Shown: positions 7,162 through 14,681 of the stretch, one piece after another
Layout of the letters: every line of letters starts with the position of its first letter
Numbering within the stretch: the first letter of the stretch is position 1
Assembly: GCA_025055285.1 (NCBI GenBank)
Contig: JANWXM010000003.1
Coordinates: 1-32,703, forward strand
Direction of reading: 5' to 3'
DNA from: Saprospiraceae bacterium
GTDB lineage: Bacteria; Bacteroidota; Bacteroidia; Chitinophagales; Saprospiraceae
Length of the DNA: 32,703 nt
The notes under the pieces: model-generated
Told to the model about the DNA's origin: nothing
Databases searched by the model: none
What the model saw: only the letters and a program-made list of their open reading frames with translations
Position numbers and translations under genes: made by a program

Positions 7162-7841
7162 AGGAGTTCTTTCACTGCCGTCCAGTAAGCAGCAACGGGC
7201 AGCGGTGCTTCAAGGATGAGGAGTTCTTGGCGCACAGGATGTTCCAACCTGAGCGAAAGGCTGTGGAGTGCTACTTCGCCCTGAGGAAGAGGGGTGGGCG
7301 CGCCATACTTCAGGTCTCCTACTATTGGACAGCCGATGGCTGCAAGCTGAGCGCGAATTTGATGTGGACGGCCAGTATGCGGCCATATTTCCAGGAGATG
7401 CATACCATGCACTGCTCCTCTCCAGCGATAAGCCAGGATAGCCTCGTGTGCGCCTTTTACTTGTGCCCTAACAATTCGAACCCGATTTCGCTGTTCATCT
7501 TTGAGGAGGTAGTGCCGCAGTTCGCCCTCTCGCGTTGGCGGAGCGGCCAGGGTCAGAGCTAGGTAAATTTTCGTTACGCGCCGCTCGCGAAAGGCCGTAG
7601 TTAGCCGGCTAAGTGCCTTGCTTGTGCGCGCAAAGAGCGTCAGGCCGCTCACAGGCCTATCTAGCCGATGCACGGGATGAACGAACACTTTTCCTGGTTT
7701 AGCGTACTTTTCCCGCAGGTAAGCTTCGGCCCACATGGTCAGCGTAGCGTCGCCTGTTCGGTCTCCTTGAACTAGCCAGCCTGCAGGCTTGTTGAGCGCT
7801 AATAAATGATTATCTTCATAAATAACAATGTGCTCTTCCAT
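7158..7841 (-). CDS. RluA-family RNA pseudouridine synthase
   Basis: It isomerises a uridine in rRNA or tRNA to pseudouridine. The 227-residue product consists of the catalytic domain only, without an N-terminal S4 domain. It starts with IVIYEDNHLLALNKPAGWLV, has the catalytic aspartate in HPVHRLDRPVSGL (about residues 55-67), and further motifs KIYLAL and PHTGRPHQIRAQLAAIG. Short single-domain members include the tRNA U65 enzyme TruC and related rRNA enzymes, so the target site cannot be told from sequence alone. The 5' end overlaps the divergent mqnD start by 14 nt, and the 3' end overlaps prfA by 4 nt. Confidence 0.93.
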   Translation of the reverse strand: MEEHIVIYEDNHLLALNKPAGWLVQGDRTGDATLTMWAEAYLREKYAKPGKVFVHPVHRLDRPVSGLTLFARTSKALSRLTTAFRERRVTKIYLALTLAAPPTREGELRHYLLKDEQRNRVRIVRAQVKGAHEAILAYRWRGAVHGMHLLEIWPHTGRPHQIRAQLAAIGCPIVGDLKYGAPTPLPQGEVALHSLSLRLEHPVRQELLILEAPLPVAAYWTAVKELL

Positions 7842-8664
7842 AACCCTTGGCTACTCGCCGTGTCCGAACGATACCTTCATCTTCTACGCCCTGGTACACG
7901 GCAAAATAGACACCGAAGGTCTACACTTTGAACCAATTCTCGAAGATGTAGAAGCGCTCAATCGCCGCGCCTTTGCAGGTGAACTTCAAGTGACTAAACT
8001 GAGCTTTCACGCCTTTGCCCATCTTACCCACCAATATTGCTTGTTAGACGCCGGCAGTGCCCTTGGTTTCGGCTGTGGCCCTCTGCTTGTGGCAAAAAAG
8101 CCCTTGAGCGAAGCCGACTTAAACATTGGACCTGTCGCTATCCCTGGACGATTTACCACAGCCAATTTTCTCTTTACTCTCGCCTACCCGCGTGCTCAGG
8201 CCAAAGTAGAGATGCGCTTTTCTGATATCGAGGAGGCTGTACTGCGCGGTGAAGTCGTCGCTGGCCTAATCATTCACGAAAACCGCTTTACCTATGCTCA
8301 AAAAGGCCTGACTTGTTTAGTTGACCTGGGTGCTTGGTGGGAACAACAAACGCATTTACCTATTCCCTTGGGCGGCATTGTCGTAAGGCGCGATTTGCCT
8401 GCTGACGTACAACAACGCTTAAATCAAGCTCTTCGACGGAGCGTCGAATATGCTTTTGAGCACCCAGATGAGCCTATGCCCTATGTCCGACGTTATGCCC
8501 AGAGCCTTAACGACAGTGTCATGCGCGCCCATATAGACCTGTATGTCAACGAATTCTCACGAGATCTCGGCAATATAGGTCGTCAAGCCGTCCTGCACAT
8601 GTTTCGCCTAGCGCACCAAAGCGGCTATCTCTCTCAGTATCGCGAAGATATTTTTATAAATTAG
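7828..8664 (+). CDS. mqnD: 1,4-dihydroxy-6-naphthoate synthase (futalosine menaquinone pathway)
   Basis: MqnD converts cyclic dehypoxanthinyl futalosine to 1,4-dihydroxy-6-naphthoate on the way to menaquinone. The 278-residue product has the family's typical start, ITLGYSPCPNDTFIFYALVH. It continues with the periplasmic-binding-protein-like fold motifs LEDVEALNRRAF, VTKLSFHAF and DAGSALGFGCGPLLV, and further on GLIIHENRFTY. The length is normal. Its presence implies the alternative (futalosine) route, not the classical men pathway; the other mqn genes are not in the window. The start lies inside the divergent rluA-type gene. A TATCTTCA at 7811-7818, with TTGTTG about 18 nt upstream, is a possible promoter, which would again give a very short leader. 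Confidence 0.95.
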   Translation: MCSSITLGYSPCPNDTFIFYALVHGKIDTEGLHFEPILEDVEALNRRAFAGELQVTKLSFHAFAHLTHQYCLLDAGSALGFGCGPLLVAKKPLSEADLNIGPVAIPGRFTTANFLFTLAYPRAQAKVEMRFSDIEEAVLRGEVVAGLIIHENRFTYAQKGLTCLVDLGAWWEQQTHLPIPLGGIVVRRDLPADVQQRLNQALRRSVEYAFEHPDEPMPYVRRYAQSLNDSVMRAHIDLYVNEFSRDLGNIGRQAVLHMFRLAHQSGYLSQYREDIFIN

Positions 8665-8749
8665 ACAAAAAAATTATGTTTTGGCATGGTTTTCGCCACG
8701 TGCTCTCTTGTGTGTGTAAGTATTGTTTTTTAGAATTGGAAAATTCGGG

Positions 8750-8775
8750 GCGCGTGAAAAGTCACGCGCTTTTTT
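8750..8775 (+). terminator. Rho-independent terminator after mqnD
   Basis: A perfect 8-bp stem GCGCGTGA/TCACGCGC with a 4-nt loop AAAG is followed by six T (8770-8775). It lies 86 nt beyond the mqnD stop. Nothing else in 8665-8934 is supported. Confidence 0.85.
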
Positions 8776-8934
8776 GTTTTGAATAGCCAGACCAACACCC
8801 TCACTTCTCAATAATGGCCAATTGCGTAGCTCAACCAAAAATGCAACATAAGAAGACCTCTCCCATAGTTGAAAGAGAAGCCCTAATTTGTGCCCTCATT
8901 TCAGAAAGTTAGGCCATAAAGGAACGCTGTGCGC

Positions 8935-9909
8935 ATGCGAATTCTCTACCATCCTGCCGTTCTTCGCCATGACCCTGGGCCTACGCATCCAGAGCGCCAA
9001 GAGCGCATTACCGCCTTTGGCGTACTAGAAGTTACTGAGCCAGAGGCGTTCGAGACAATAGAGGAAGAGCTTCATCGCGTCCATCAGCGCGCCTACATTG
9101 AACACGTAAAACGAGCTTGTGCCTTAAGTCTAGCCTTAGATGGAGACACGCAAACCTCTCCTAATAGTTATGAGGCTGCACTCGTAGCTGTGGCTATGAC
9201 CCTTCGAGCTCTGGCTGATGGCCATTTTGCGCTAGTTCGCCCACCCGGACACCACGCTTACGCGGCACAGGGGCGTGGCTTTTGTCTGTTCAACAACGTC
9301 GCAGTTGCTGCTCAGAAAGCAGTTGATGCAGGAAAGCGTGTGCTCATCTTAGACTTCGATGGGCACCTAGGCGATGGAACCATGGACATATTTTACCGAA
9401 ATCCGCAGGTGCTGTACTGGTCGCTGCATCAGTACCCTGCCTATCCGGGTAATGGCTCTCCGCTGGAAATTGGAGAAGGAGCCGGTCGCGGTTTTACAAT
9501 CAATTGTCCTTTGCCACCTCAGAGCGGAGACGATATCCTCCAGCATGCTGTCGAGTACATGCTGCCTATTGTTGAGCAATTTCAACCCGACATTGTGGCC
9601 GTGTCTGCAGGCTTCGATGCCCATTGGTCAGACCCGCTCCTTCAGTTGAGGGCAACTAATCATTTTTACTATTGGATAGGGCAAGTGCTTCGCCGAACGT
9701 TCTCCCGGCAGCAGATCTTTGCTGCACTTGAGGGCGGCTACAACACCGATGAATTACCGAACTGTGTTTACAATTTTATCGCAGGTATAAACGGCGAGTC
9801 GCCTGCAGCAATAGAACAACCTTCCACCTCGAGTCGTCGAGTGTGGGAAATGTATGAAATGTATCTCCATCAGGCCTCGGCCGTGCTCTCGAAGCATTGG
9901 AAACTCTAA
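8935..9909 (+). CDS. Histone-deacetylase-superfamily amidohydrolase (AcuC/class II-like)
   Basis: A zinc-dependent deacetylase of the arginase/deacetylase fold, 324 residues. Visible motifs are the N-terminal HPERQERI, the catalytic His pair in RPPGHHAY, FCLFNNVA, the first zinc ligands in DFDGHLGDGT (usually D-x-H in DxDxHHGxGT) and the third zinc aspartate in SAGFDAHWSDPL. LEGGYN follows near the C-terminus. Bacterial members act on acetyl-lysine in proteins, on acetylpolyamines or on other acylated amines. The gene lies 4 nt upstream of a Pat-like acyltransferase, so an AcuC-like role in removing protein acetyl groups is the best inference. ATG 8935 is preferred over GTG 8929 because the family starts right at RILYHP. 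Confidence 0.9.
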   Translation: MRILYHPAVLRHDPGPTHPERQERITAFGVLEVTEPEAFETIEEELHRVHQRAYIEHVKRACALSLALDGDTQTSPNSYEAALVAVAMTLRALADGHFALVRPPGHHAYAAQGRGFCLFNNVAVAAQKAVDAGKRVLILDFDGHLGDGTMDIFYRNPQVLYWSLHQYPAYPGNGSPLEIGEGAGRGFTINCPLPPQSGDDILQHAVEYMLPIVEQFQPDIVAVSAGFDAHWSDPLLQLRATNHFYYWIGQVLRRTFSRQQIFAALEGGYNTDELPNCVYNFIAGINGESPAAIEQPSTSSRRVWEMYEMYLHQASAVLSKHWKL

Positions 9910-9913
9910 ACGG

Positions 9914-12592
9914 ATGAAGCAGGTCTTAGACAAGTTTTTTCTGCCGCAATCTGTAGCCGTTGTGGGTGCTACGGAAAAGCCAGGAAAGCTAGGCAACATC
10001 GTGCTGCAGAATCTGCTTCAAAGTAGCTATCGAGGTAAGATATATGCCATCAATCCGAAATATCGCCACGTCTATGGCTTACGGTGTTATGCTCGGCTAA
10101 GCCAATTGGCCGAGTGTCCCGATTTGGTTGTGTTTGCTCTGCCAGCTGCTCACATACCCCGTTTAATAGAAGACTGCGGCGAAATCGGAGTACAGTGCGC
10201 CTTGGTGCTTTCCGATGGCTTTCAGCCGGGCGTCGGAGAAGCTCAAGAGGACTTGCTACGAGCGCTCAAGGAGAATGCTAATCGCCATGGTGTGCGCTTG
10301 ATTGGCCCCGATTCTCTAGGTCTAATGAGTCCACATATTGGGTTAAACGCTACCTATGCACCGGCGATGCCACAAGCAGGGCGATTGGCTTTTATCTCGC
10401 AAAGCGGATCACTAGGTGCTGCTGTGCTTGACTGGGCTACAGAGAAGCAAGTGGGTATTAGCCATTTCGTGTCCACAGGTCAAATGGCCGACATCGGCGT
10501 GGATGTACTTATTGACTATTTTGGCACGGATAGCCGGACTACCTGCATTCTTCTATATGTAGAGACACTCAGTCAGGCCCGGCGATTCATGAGCGCTGCA
10601 AGAGCTTTTGCCCGCTCTAAACCCATCGTAGTGCTTAAAGCAGGAGTGAGCACTATTGGCGCGAGAGCCACTTTTTTGCACGCTGGAGCACTTGCAGGCA
10701 ATGATGCTGTGTTCGAGGCAGCTTTCCGACGCGCGGGCGCTATTCGAGTGCAAACAGTGCAGGAATTGTTCGACTGCGCGCAAGCTTTGGCCCTTCAACC
10801 ATTGCCGACTGGCTCTCGGCTAGCCATTGTAACAAATGCTGGTGGCCCCGCTATTCTGGCGGCTGACGCCTTGGAAACTCGCGGAGGTATGCTAGCCACT
10901 TTAGAAGAAGACCTTATCGCCCTGCTAGACCGCGAACTTCCTCCCACTTGGAGCCGCTCTAATCCCCTTGACTTGTCGAACCTGGCCACTCCTGAGCAGT
11001 ATCGGGTAGCAATCCGCACCTGTTTGCAGACTCCACCCGTCGATGCTGTGCTCGTCATTTTCACGCCGCAGCGCCCAACAGATGCGGAAGCCGTGGCCCA
11101 TGTCGTGGTTCAAGAAGCGCGAAATACCACGAAGCCTATCTTCGCAGCTTGGATGGGTCAGCGTTCCGCCCAATTGGGCCGTGCAGTCTTAGAGGCTGGA
11201 GGCATCCCGTGGTATCCTTTCCCTGAGCGGGCTGTTGCTGCTTTTATGCACATGGTCCACTATCGCCAAAATCTAGATATGCTCTATGAGACGCCGCCTG
11301 ACCTACCCATAGACTTACCAGGAATAAATCGAGCTGCTGCCTGTGGTGTTATCGAAGCAGTGCGCGCTAAGGGGCGATTGCTTCTCGAAGAAGCAGAAGC
11401 ACGACACCTTCTGGCCTGCTATGGCATTCCTGTTAACACGACATACCTGGCTCGCACAGAAGATGAAGCGGCTGCTATCATGCGTAGTTTGGGCGGTCCA
11501 GTAGTCCTCAAAATTGCCTCTCCTGACATTTGGCACAAGTCTGAGGTGCATGGTGTGCGTTTGGGCATTGAAACAGAATTCGGCACGCGTCAAGTATTTC
11601 GTTTTCTGATGGAAAATGTGCGCCAGAAGCGTCCTGAAGCACGTGTGGAAGGAGTAACCGTAGAGCGAATGGTCAACGTCCAGCACGAGTTACTGATTGG
11701 TTCGTTCAAAGACCCAACCTTTGGGCCTGTCATCGTGTTTGGACTGGGCGGAGTAGCCACGGAAATCTGGCGCGACCGAGCCATTGGCTTACCTCCACTT
11801 AACTTGGCCTTAGCTCGCCATTTGGTGGAAGGAACGCGCATTGCTCGCTTGTTACACGGTTTCCGCCACTTGCCTCCTGCGCCCGTAGAGCAACTCTACG
11901 AGGTATTGGTGCGGTTTGCTTATCTGCTCATGGACTTTCCCGAACTAGCAGAAGTAGAAATCAATCCTTTTGCCTTAAGCCCTGAAGGCGGCATTGCATT
12001 GGATGCTGCTGCTCGCCTCGAACCCGCGCGCCCAGCTCAACGCGACCCCTACGAACATCTATGCATCCAACCTTATCCTACCCAATGGATAAAGCGCGTG
12101 CAGCACCCAAAAAGCGGCCTGACCCTACTGCTTAGGCCTATTCGGCCTGAAGATGAGCCTCTTGAGGCTGAACTGGTTCAGAATGTCTCGCGCGAAAGCC
12201 TGTACTACCGCTTCTTTGGATTCACTCCTGGCTTCGACCACAAGATGCTCGCGCGCTTCACCCATATTGACTACGATCGAGAGATGGCCATCGTTGCAGT
12301 AATAGAGGAAGAAGGTGGAAGACCGCACATTATCGGCGTTGTGCGCATTGTAGGCGATGCCTGGCGCGAAACATGCGAGTATGCCATCCTAGTGGCAGAC
12401 GCCTGGCACGGCAAAGGCATCGGCAGTCTACTCACAGATTACATTATTGAAATTGCTCGCGCACAAGGCTATCGCCGTATTACGGCAACTTTCCTAAAGA
12501 CCAATACCGCTATGCGCCGCCTCTTCGAACGAAAAGGCTTCGCGATTCGCCCAGGCAAAGAAGCTGATTATGCAGAACTAGTCCTCCGATAG
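9914..12592 (+). CDS. NDP-forming acyl-CoA synthetase fused to a GNAT domain (Pat-like protein acyltransferase)
   Basis: The 892-residue protein has a CoA-binding Rossmann domain (from FFLPQSVAVVGATEKPGKLG), a succinyl-CoA-ligase-like domain, an ATP-grasp domain (about 490-715) and a C-terminal GNAT domain (about 735-892, with the acetyl-CoA loop WHGKGIGSLL). This is the architecture of Pat, which acetylates and inactivates AMP-forming acyl-CoA synthetases. The synthetase half keeps H256 in LHAGALAG, the expected phospho-histidine, and H541 in DIWHKSEV, the second histidine of ADP-forming acetyl-CoA synthetases. It may therefore still be an active acyl-CoA ligase. It is transcribed together with the deacetylase gene (4-nt gap). 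The longer open frame from 9854 overlaps the deacetylase, so ATG 9914 is chosen. The 3' end overlaps the convergent GNAT gene by 15 nt. Confidence 0.92.
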   Translation: MKQVLDKFFLPQSVAVVGATEKPGKLGNIVLQNLLQSSYRGKIYAINPKYRHVYGLRCYARLSQLAECPDLVVFALPAAHIPRLIEDCGEIGVQCALVLSDGFQPGVGEAQEDLLRALKENANRHGVRLIGPDSLGLMSPHIGLNATYAPAMPQAGRLAFISQSGSLGAAVLDWATEKQVGISHFVSTGQMADIGVDVLIDYFGTDSRTTCILLYVETLSQARRFMSAARAFARSKPIVVLKAGVSTIGARATFLHAGALAGNDAVFEAAFRRAGAIRVQTVQELFDCAQALALQPLPTGSRLAIVTNAGGPAILAADALETRGGMLATLEEDLIALLDRELPPTWSRSNPLDLSNLATPEQYRVAIRTCLQTPPVDAVLVIFTPQRPTDAEAVAHVVVQEARNTTKPIFAAWMGQRSAQLGRAVLEAGGIPWYPFPERAVAAFMHMVHYRQNLDMLYETPPDLPIDLPGINRAAACGVIEAVRAKGRLLLEEAEARHLLACYGIPVNTTYLARTEDEAAAIMRSLGGPVVLKIASPDIWHKSEVHGVRLGIETEFGTRQVFRFLMENVRQKRPEARVEGVTVERMVNVQHELLIGSFKDPTFGPVIVFGLGGVATEIWRDRAIGLPPLNLALARHLVEGTRIARLLHGFRHLPPAPVEQLYEVLVRFAYLLMDFPELAEVEINPFALSPEGGIALDAAARLEPARPAQRDPYEHLCIQPYPTQWIKRVQHPKSGLTLLLRPIRPEDEPLEAELVQNVSRESLYYRFFGFTPGFDHKMLARFTHIDYDREMAIVAVIEEEGGRPHIIGVVRIVGDAWRETCEYAILVADAWHGKGIGSLLTDYIIEIARAQGYRRITATFLKTNTAMRRLFERKGFAIRPGKEADYAELVLR

Positions 12593-13114
12593 GTCGTTGA
12601 CTTTTTCCTTAGGCTTACTCTCCCAGCACATGATAAAGTCGTTCATGAAGAAGCCTTCGCCGATGTCAAAGTCTGCACAACGCTCAATGCGAAAGCCCAA
12701 TTTGAAATAGAAGTTAATGCTTTTATAGTTTTGGCGATTAACCGTTAGCCGGATTCGCTTGGCTGCGGGATATTGCTCTAGCAGTTGCTCGAAGGCCTCG
12801 GTGCCCAGACCCTTTCCCTGGTAGGCAACGTCTAGATAGAATTTGTGAATGAAGTATTCGCTTGCGCATTGTTCGCTGATGGAAAGAAAGCCAATCGATA
12901 CGTCAGATAGCGTATTTATCAGCCAAAAATGGGCGTTTTCTTCTGTCATTTGCCGCCGGAGCGCTTCAGCACTGTACATGCGCTCGAGCATATAAGCAGT
13001 TTGTGCTTCGCCAATAATAGGAGGATAATGCGCCCACCAGATGCGGTTGGCCAGCATCTGTAGGGTAGGTATATCGCGAAGGGTTGCCGGCTGTAGCCTA
13101 ATTCTTTTGGGCAT
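12578..13114 (-). CDS. GNAT-family N-acetyltransferase
   Basis: The 178-residue single-domain GNAT has an N-terminal RLQPATLRDIPTLQMLANRIW and the acetyl-CoA-binding loop VAYQGKGLGTEAFEQLL, followed by IRLTVNRQNYKSINFYFKLGF, the usual last strand and helix of the fold. Relatives include peptide- and small-molecule acetyltransferases; the substrate is unknown. It starts inside the end of the upstream OmpH-like gene (17-nt overlap, ATG within the last codons), so the two are co-translated. Its end overlaps the convergent Pat-like gene by 15 nt. The link to the acetylation operon may be chance. Confidence 0.88.
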   Translation of the reverse strand: MPKRIRLQPATLRDIPTLQMLANRIWWAHYPPIIGEAQTAYMLERMYSAEALRRQMTEENAHFWLINTLSDVSIGFLSISEQCASEYFIHKFYLDVAYQGKGLGTEAFEQLLEQYPAAKRIRLTVNRQNYKSINFYFKLGFRIERCADFDIGEGFFMNDFIMCWESKPKEKVNDLSED

Positions 13115-13712
13115 TTAGCAGTTCGAGCACGCGATTCGTAATATCCAAACTATCGTTTGCATACAACACTTGTCCGCCGCCTTTGGAGTAGGATAAGATG
13201 AAATCATAGCCAATTTGGGCCTGGAGAGCGCGCAGCTGGGCTTCCACTTTGGCCATGAGTTCGTTGAGTGCCTTTTCGCGCTCTTCAGCCAATTGTTGAC
13301 CTAGCCGAATCTCCTCTTGAGCAAGCTTTTGCTGGCGTTCGGCCAGTAGAGCGTACTCTTTTTCCAACTGGGCGCGGGAGACAGTACCACTTTCATATTT
13401 TTCTTGGAAGGCTTCCAAATCGCGTATGAGCGCCTCTTTCTTGTTCTTCATGCTGCGCTCTGCATTCTGGACGCGCTGTTCTAGGGCTCTCTTCTGTTCC
13501 TTGAGCCAGTTGTATTTGGCATCTAGGGTATCGGCATTCACAAAAGCAATGCGCACAGGGCGCTGAACAGCTGCTGGTGGATTCTCTCTAGCAGGAGCAG
13601 CAGTGGGCGTCGGGTTTCCAGAGGATGCCTTCCCGGAAAAATGGAGATAATACAAATGGGCTACAGCAATTAGCAGCAGAATTTGCAGCGCAAGCGAAAG
13701 TTGTCTTTGCAT
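13098..13712 (-). CDS. OmpH/Skp-family periplasmic chaperone-like protein
   Basis: The 204-residue product has an N-terminal hydrophobic segment (about residues 6-26) and a Pro/Ala-rich linker. Then comes VRIAFVNADTLDAKYNWLKE, the typical start of the OmpH/Skp domain, followed by a long charged coiled coil (about 80-170) and YDFILSYSKGGGQVLYANDSLDITNRV at the end. Skp-type proteins hold unfolded outer-membrane proteins in the periplasm. The lack of a clean signal-peptidase site suggests a membrane-anchored form. The open frame extends 22 codons upstream, but ATG 13712 directly precedes the hydrophobic segment. Confidence 0.85.
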   Translation of the reverse strand: MQRQLSLALQILLLIAVAHLYYLHFSGKASSGNPTPTAAPARENPPAAVQRPVRIAFVNADTLDAKYNWLKEQKRALEQRVQNAERSMKNKKEALIRDLEAFQEKYESGTVSRAQLEKEYALLAERQQKLAQEEIRLGQQLAEEREKALNELMAKVEAQLRALQAQIGYDFILSYSKGGGQVLYANDSLDITNRVLELLNAQKN

Positions 13713-14580
13713 GAGTGAGCAATATGTTATTGTTAAGAAACGATAGAACATGCCCTGGTAGGCTGAGGCAAAGGTCAAGATTTTGGCGAAAAGGTTTTGC
13801 TGGTTCGTTGGGAAGTTGTAAATCTATTTAGGAGCGTGTTCGAAGCCACATGCGTTTCAATCCTTTACTTGATGAAGCTAAGGATTAATACAAACCTATC
13901 TCCTCGCGACCTTCCTCGCATGGATGAGAACCAGCGTCCGGCCGCACAACTTGTCTTTAATTATTTCGACCTTCGAGGAAGAGAAATCAATCGATAAAAA
14001 CGGTGTTTAGCCCAGCTGTCGAACCCATGTTTCGATAACAAACCTTACCTGGGCGAAGCAAACCCTGCTGTATAGAGGTTAACTGCCTCGTTGCCTTAAA
14101 AATATGCGCAGGAATCTCTCTCTAGCATCCGTTCCTTCAACGAACACCCTAGCGTTCGTGATACTGATCTGACGGCGAGATGGAATGCCTGTCGGAACAA
14201 CAGGTGAAGAGATAGAAGGGAGTGCCTCGAATACTCTCCGATAAACCCGGGGTTACGAAATGGCATGAGAATGGCATTGATTACCACCCGCCTGATTTTT
14301 CTGTAGCAAATAACTGCTATATCTTAAAACCGTTTCAGATGCTTTGCATTGGAGCAGGTATATTGAATCCTCTGCGACTATTTAGTTAAGCGAGTTTGGC
14401 AAGAGCAAGAATATTCCCATGGCTCATTGAGTTGGAACGAACATTGCTTTAGAGGAATGCTTAGTGCAGTGCAGTAGGCCTCGGAGGCACATAGACATTG
14501 ACGCCAAGGGCTTTTGCCTTTTCAAGTCGGGTGTAAACAAGACATTCGCTCTCTGTTGTTCACGCATAATGTCTGTCAAT
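13713..14580. other. Gene-poor stretch with a decayed repeat copy
   Basis: No gene is supported here. A 66-codon plus-strand frame (13797-13997) ends in QLVFNYFDLRGREINR. That tail resembles the end of a type IX sorting domain and could be a remnant, but there is no other support. The degraded palindromic repeat lies at 14182-14265. The rest shows no coding signal, tRNA or promoter that I can defend. Confidence 0.5.
14182..14265 (+). repeat. REP/BIME-like palindromic repeat, degraded copy 3
   Basis: It aligns in order with copy 1: GAATGCCTGTCGG, GGTGAAGAGATAGAAGGGAG, then CTCTCCGATAAACCCGGGG and TTACGAAATGG. The hairpin has largely lost its complementarity, while the conserved GGTTACG block remains. 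It reads as an old copy that no longer folds well. Confidence 0.45.
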
Positions 14581-14615
14581 AAAAAGCAAAAACCGCAGGG
14601 GATTGAGCCTGCGGC
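14581..14615 (-). terminator. Terminator of the T9SS cargo gene
   Basis: CCGCAGG (14593-14599) pairs with CCTGCGG (14608-14614). On the minus strand the stem is followed by TTTTTGCTTTTTATTG. It lies 67 nt beyond the stop of the cargo gene. The plus-strand side also has a short TTTT, so it may work in both directions. Confidence 0.8.
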
Positions 14616-14681
14616 TTTTCATCTTTAGAGTAAGCGGTTATGGGTAAAATCGGCTATTGGCAATGGCTGGGAGGTCTCTCG

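Noticed and set aside
8676-8786. 36-codon Cys-containing ORF downstream of mqnD
   Set aside because: Its second half is the mqnD terminator hairpin and T-run, so it is unlikely to be translated.
13896-13981. Inverted repeat CTTCCTCG / CGAGGAAG
   Set aside because: The arms are about 60 nt apart with no T-run or associated gene; probably chance.
14011-14060. GGGTTCGA-like sequence on the minus strand, as in a tRNA T-arm
   Set aside because: The flanking bases do not form a T-stem and no cloverleaf can be drawn.
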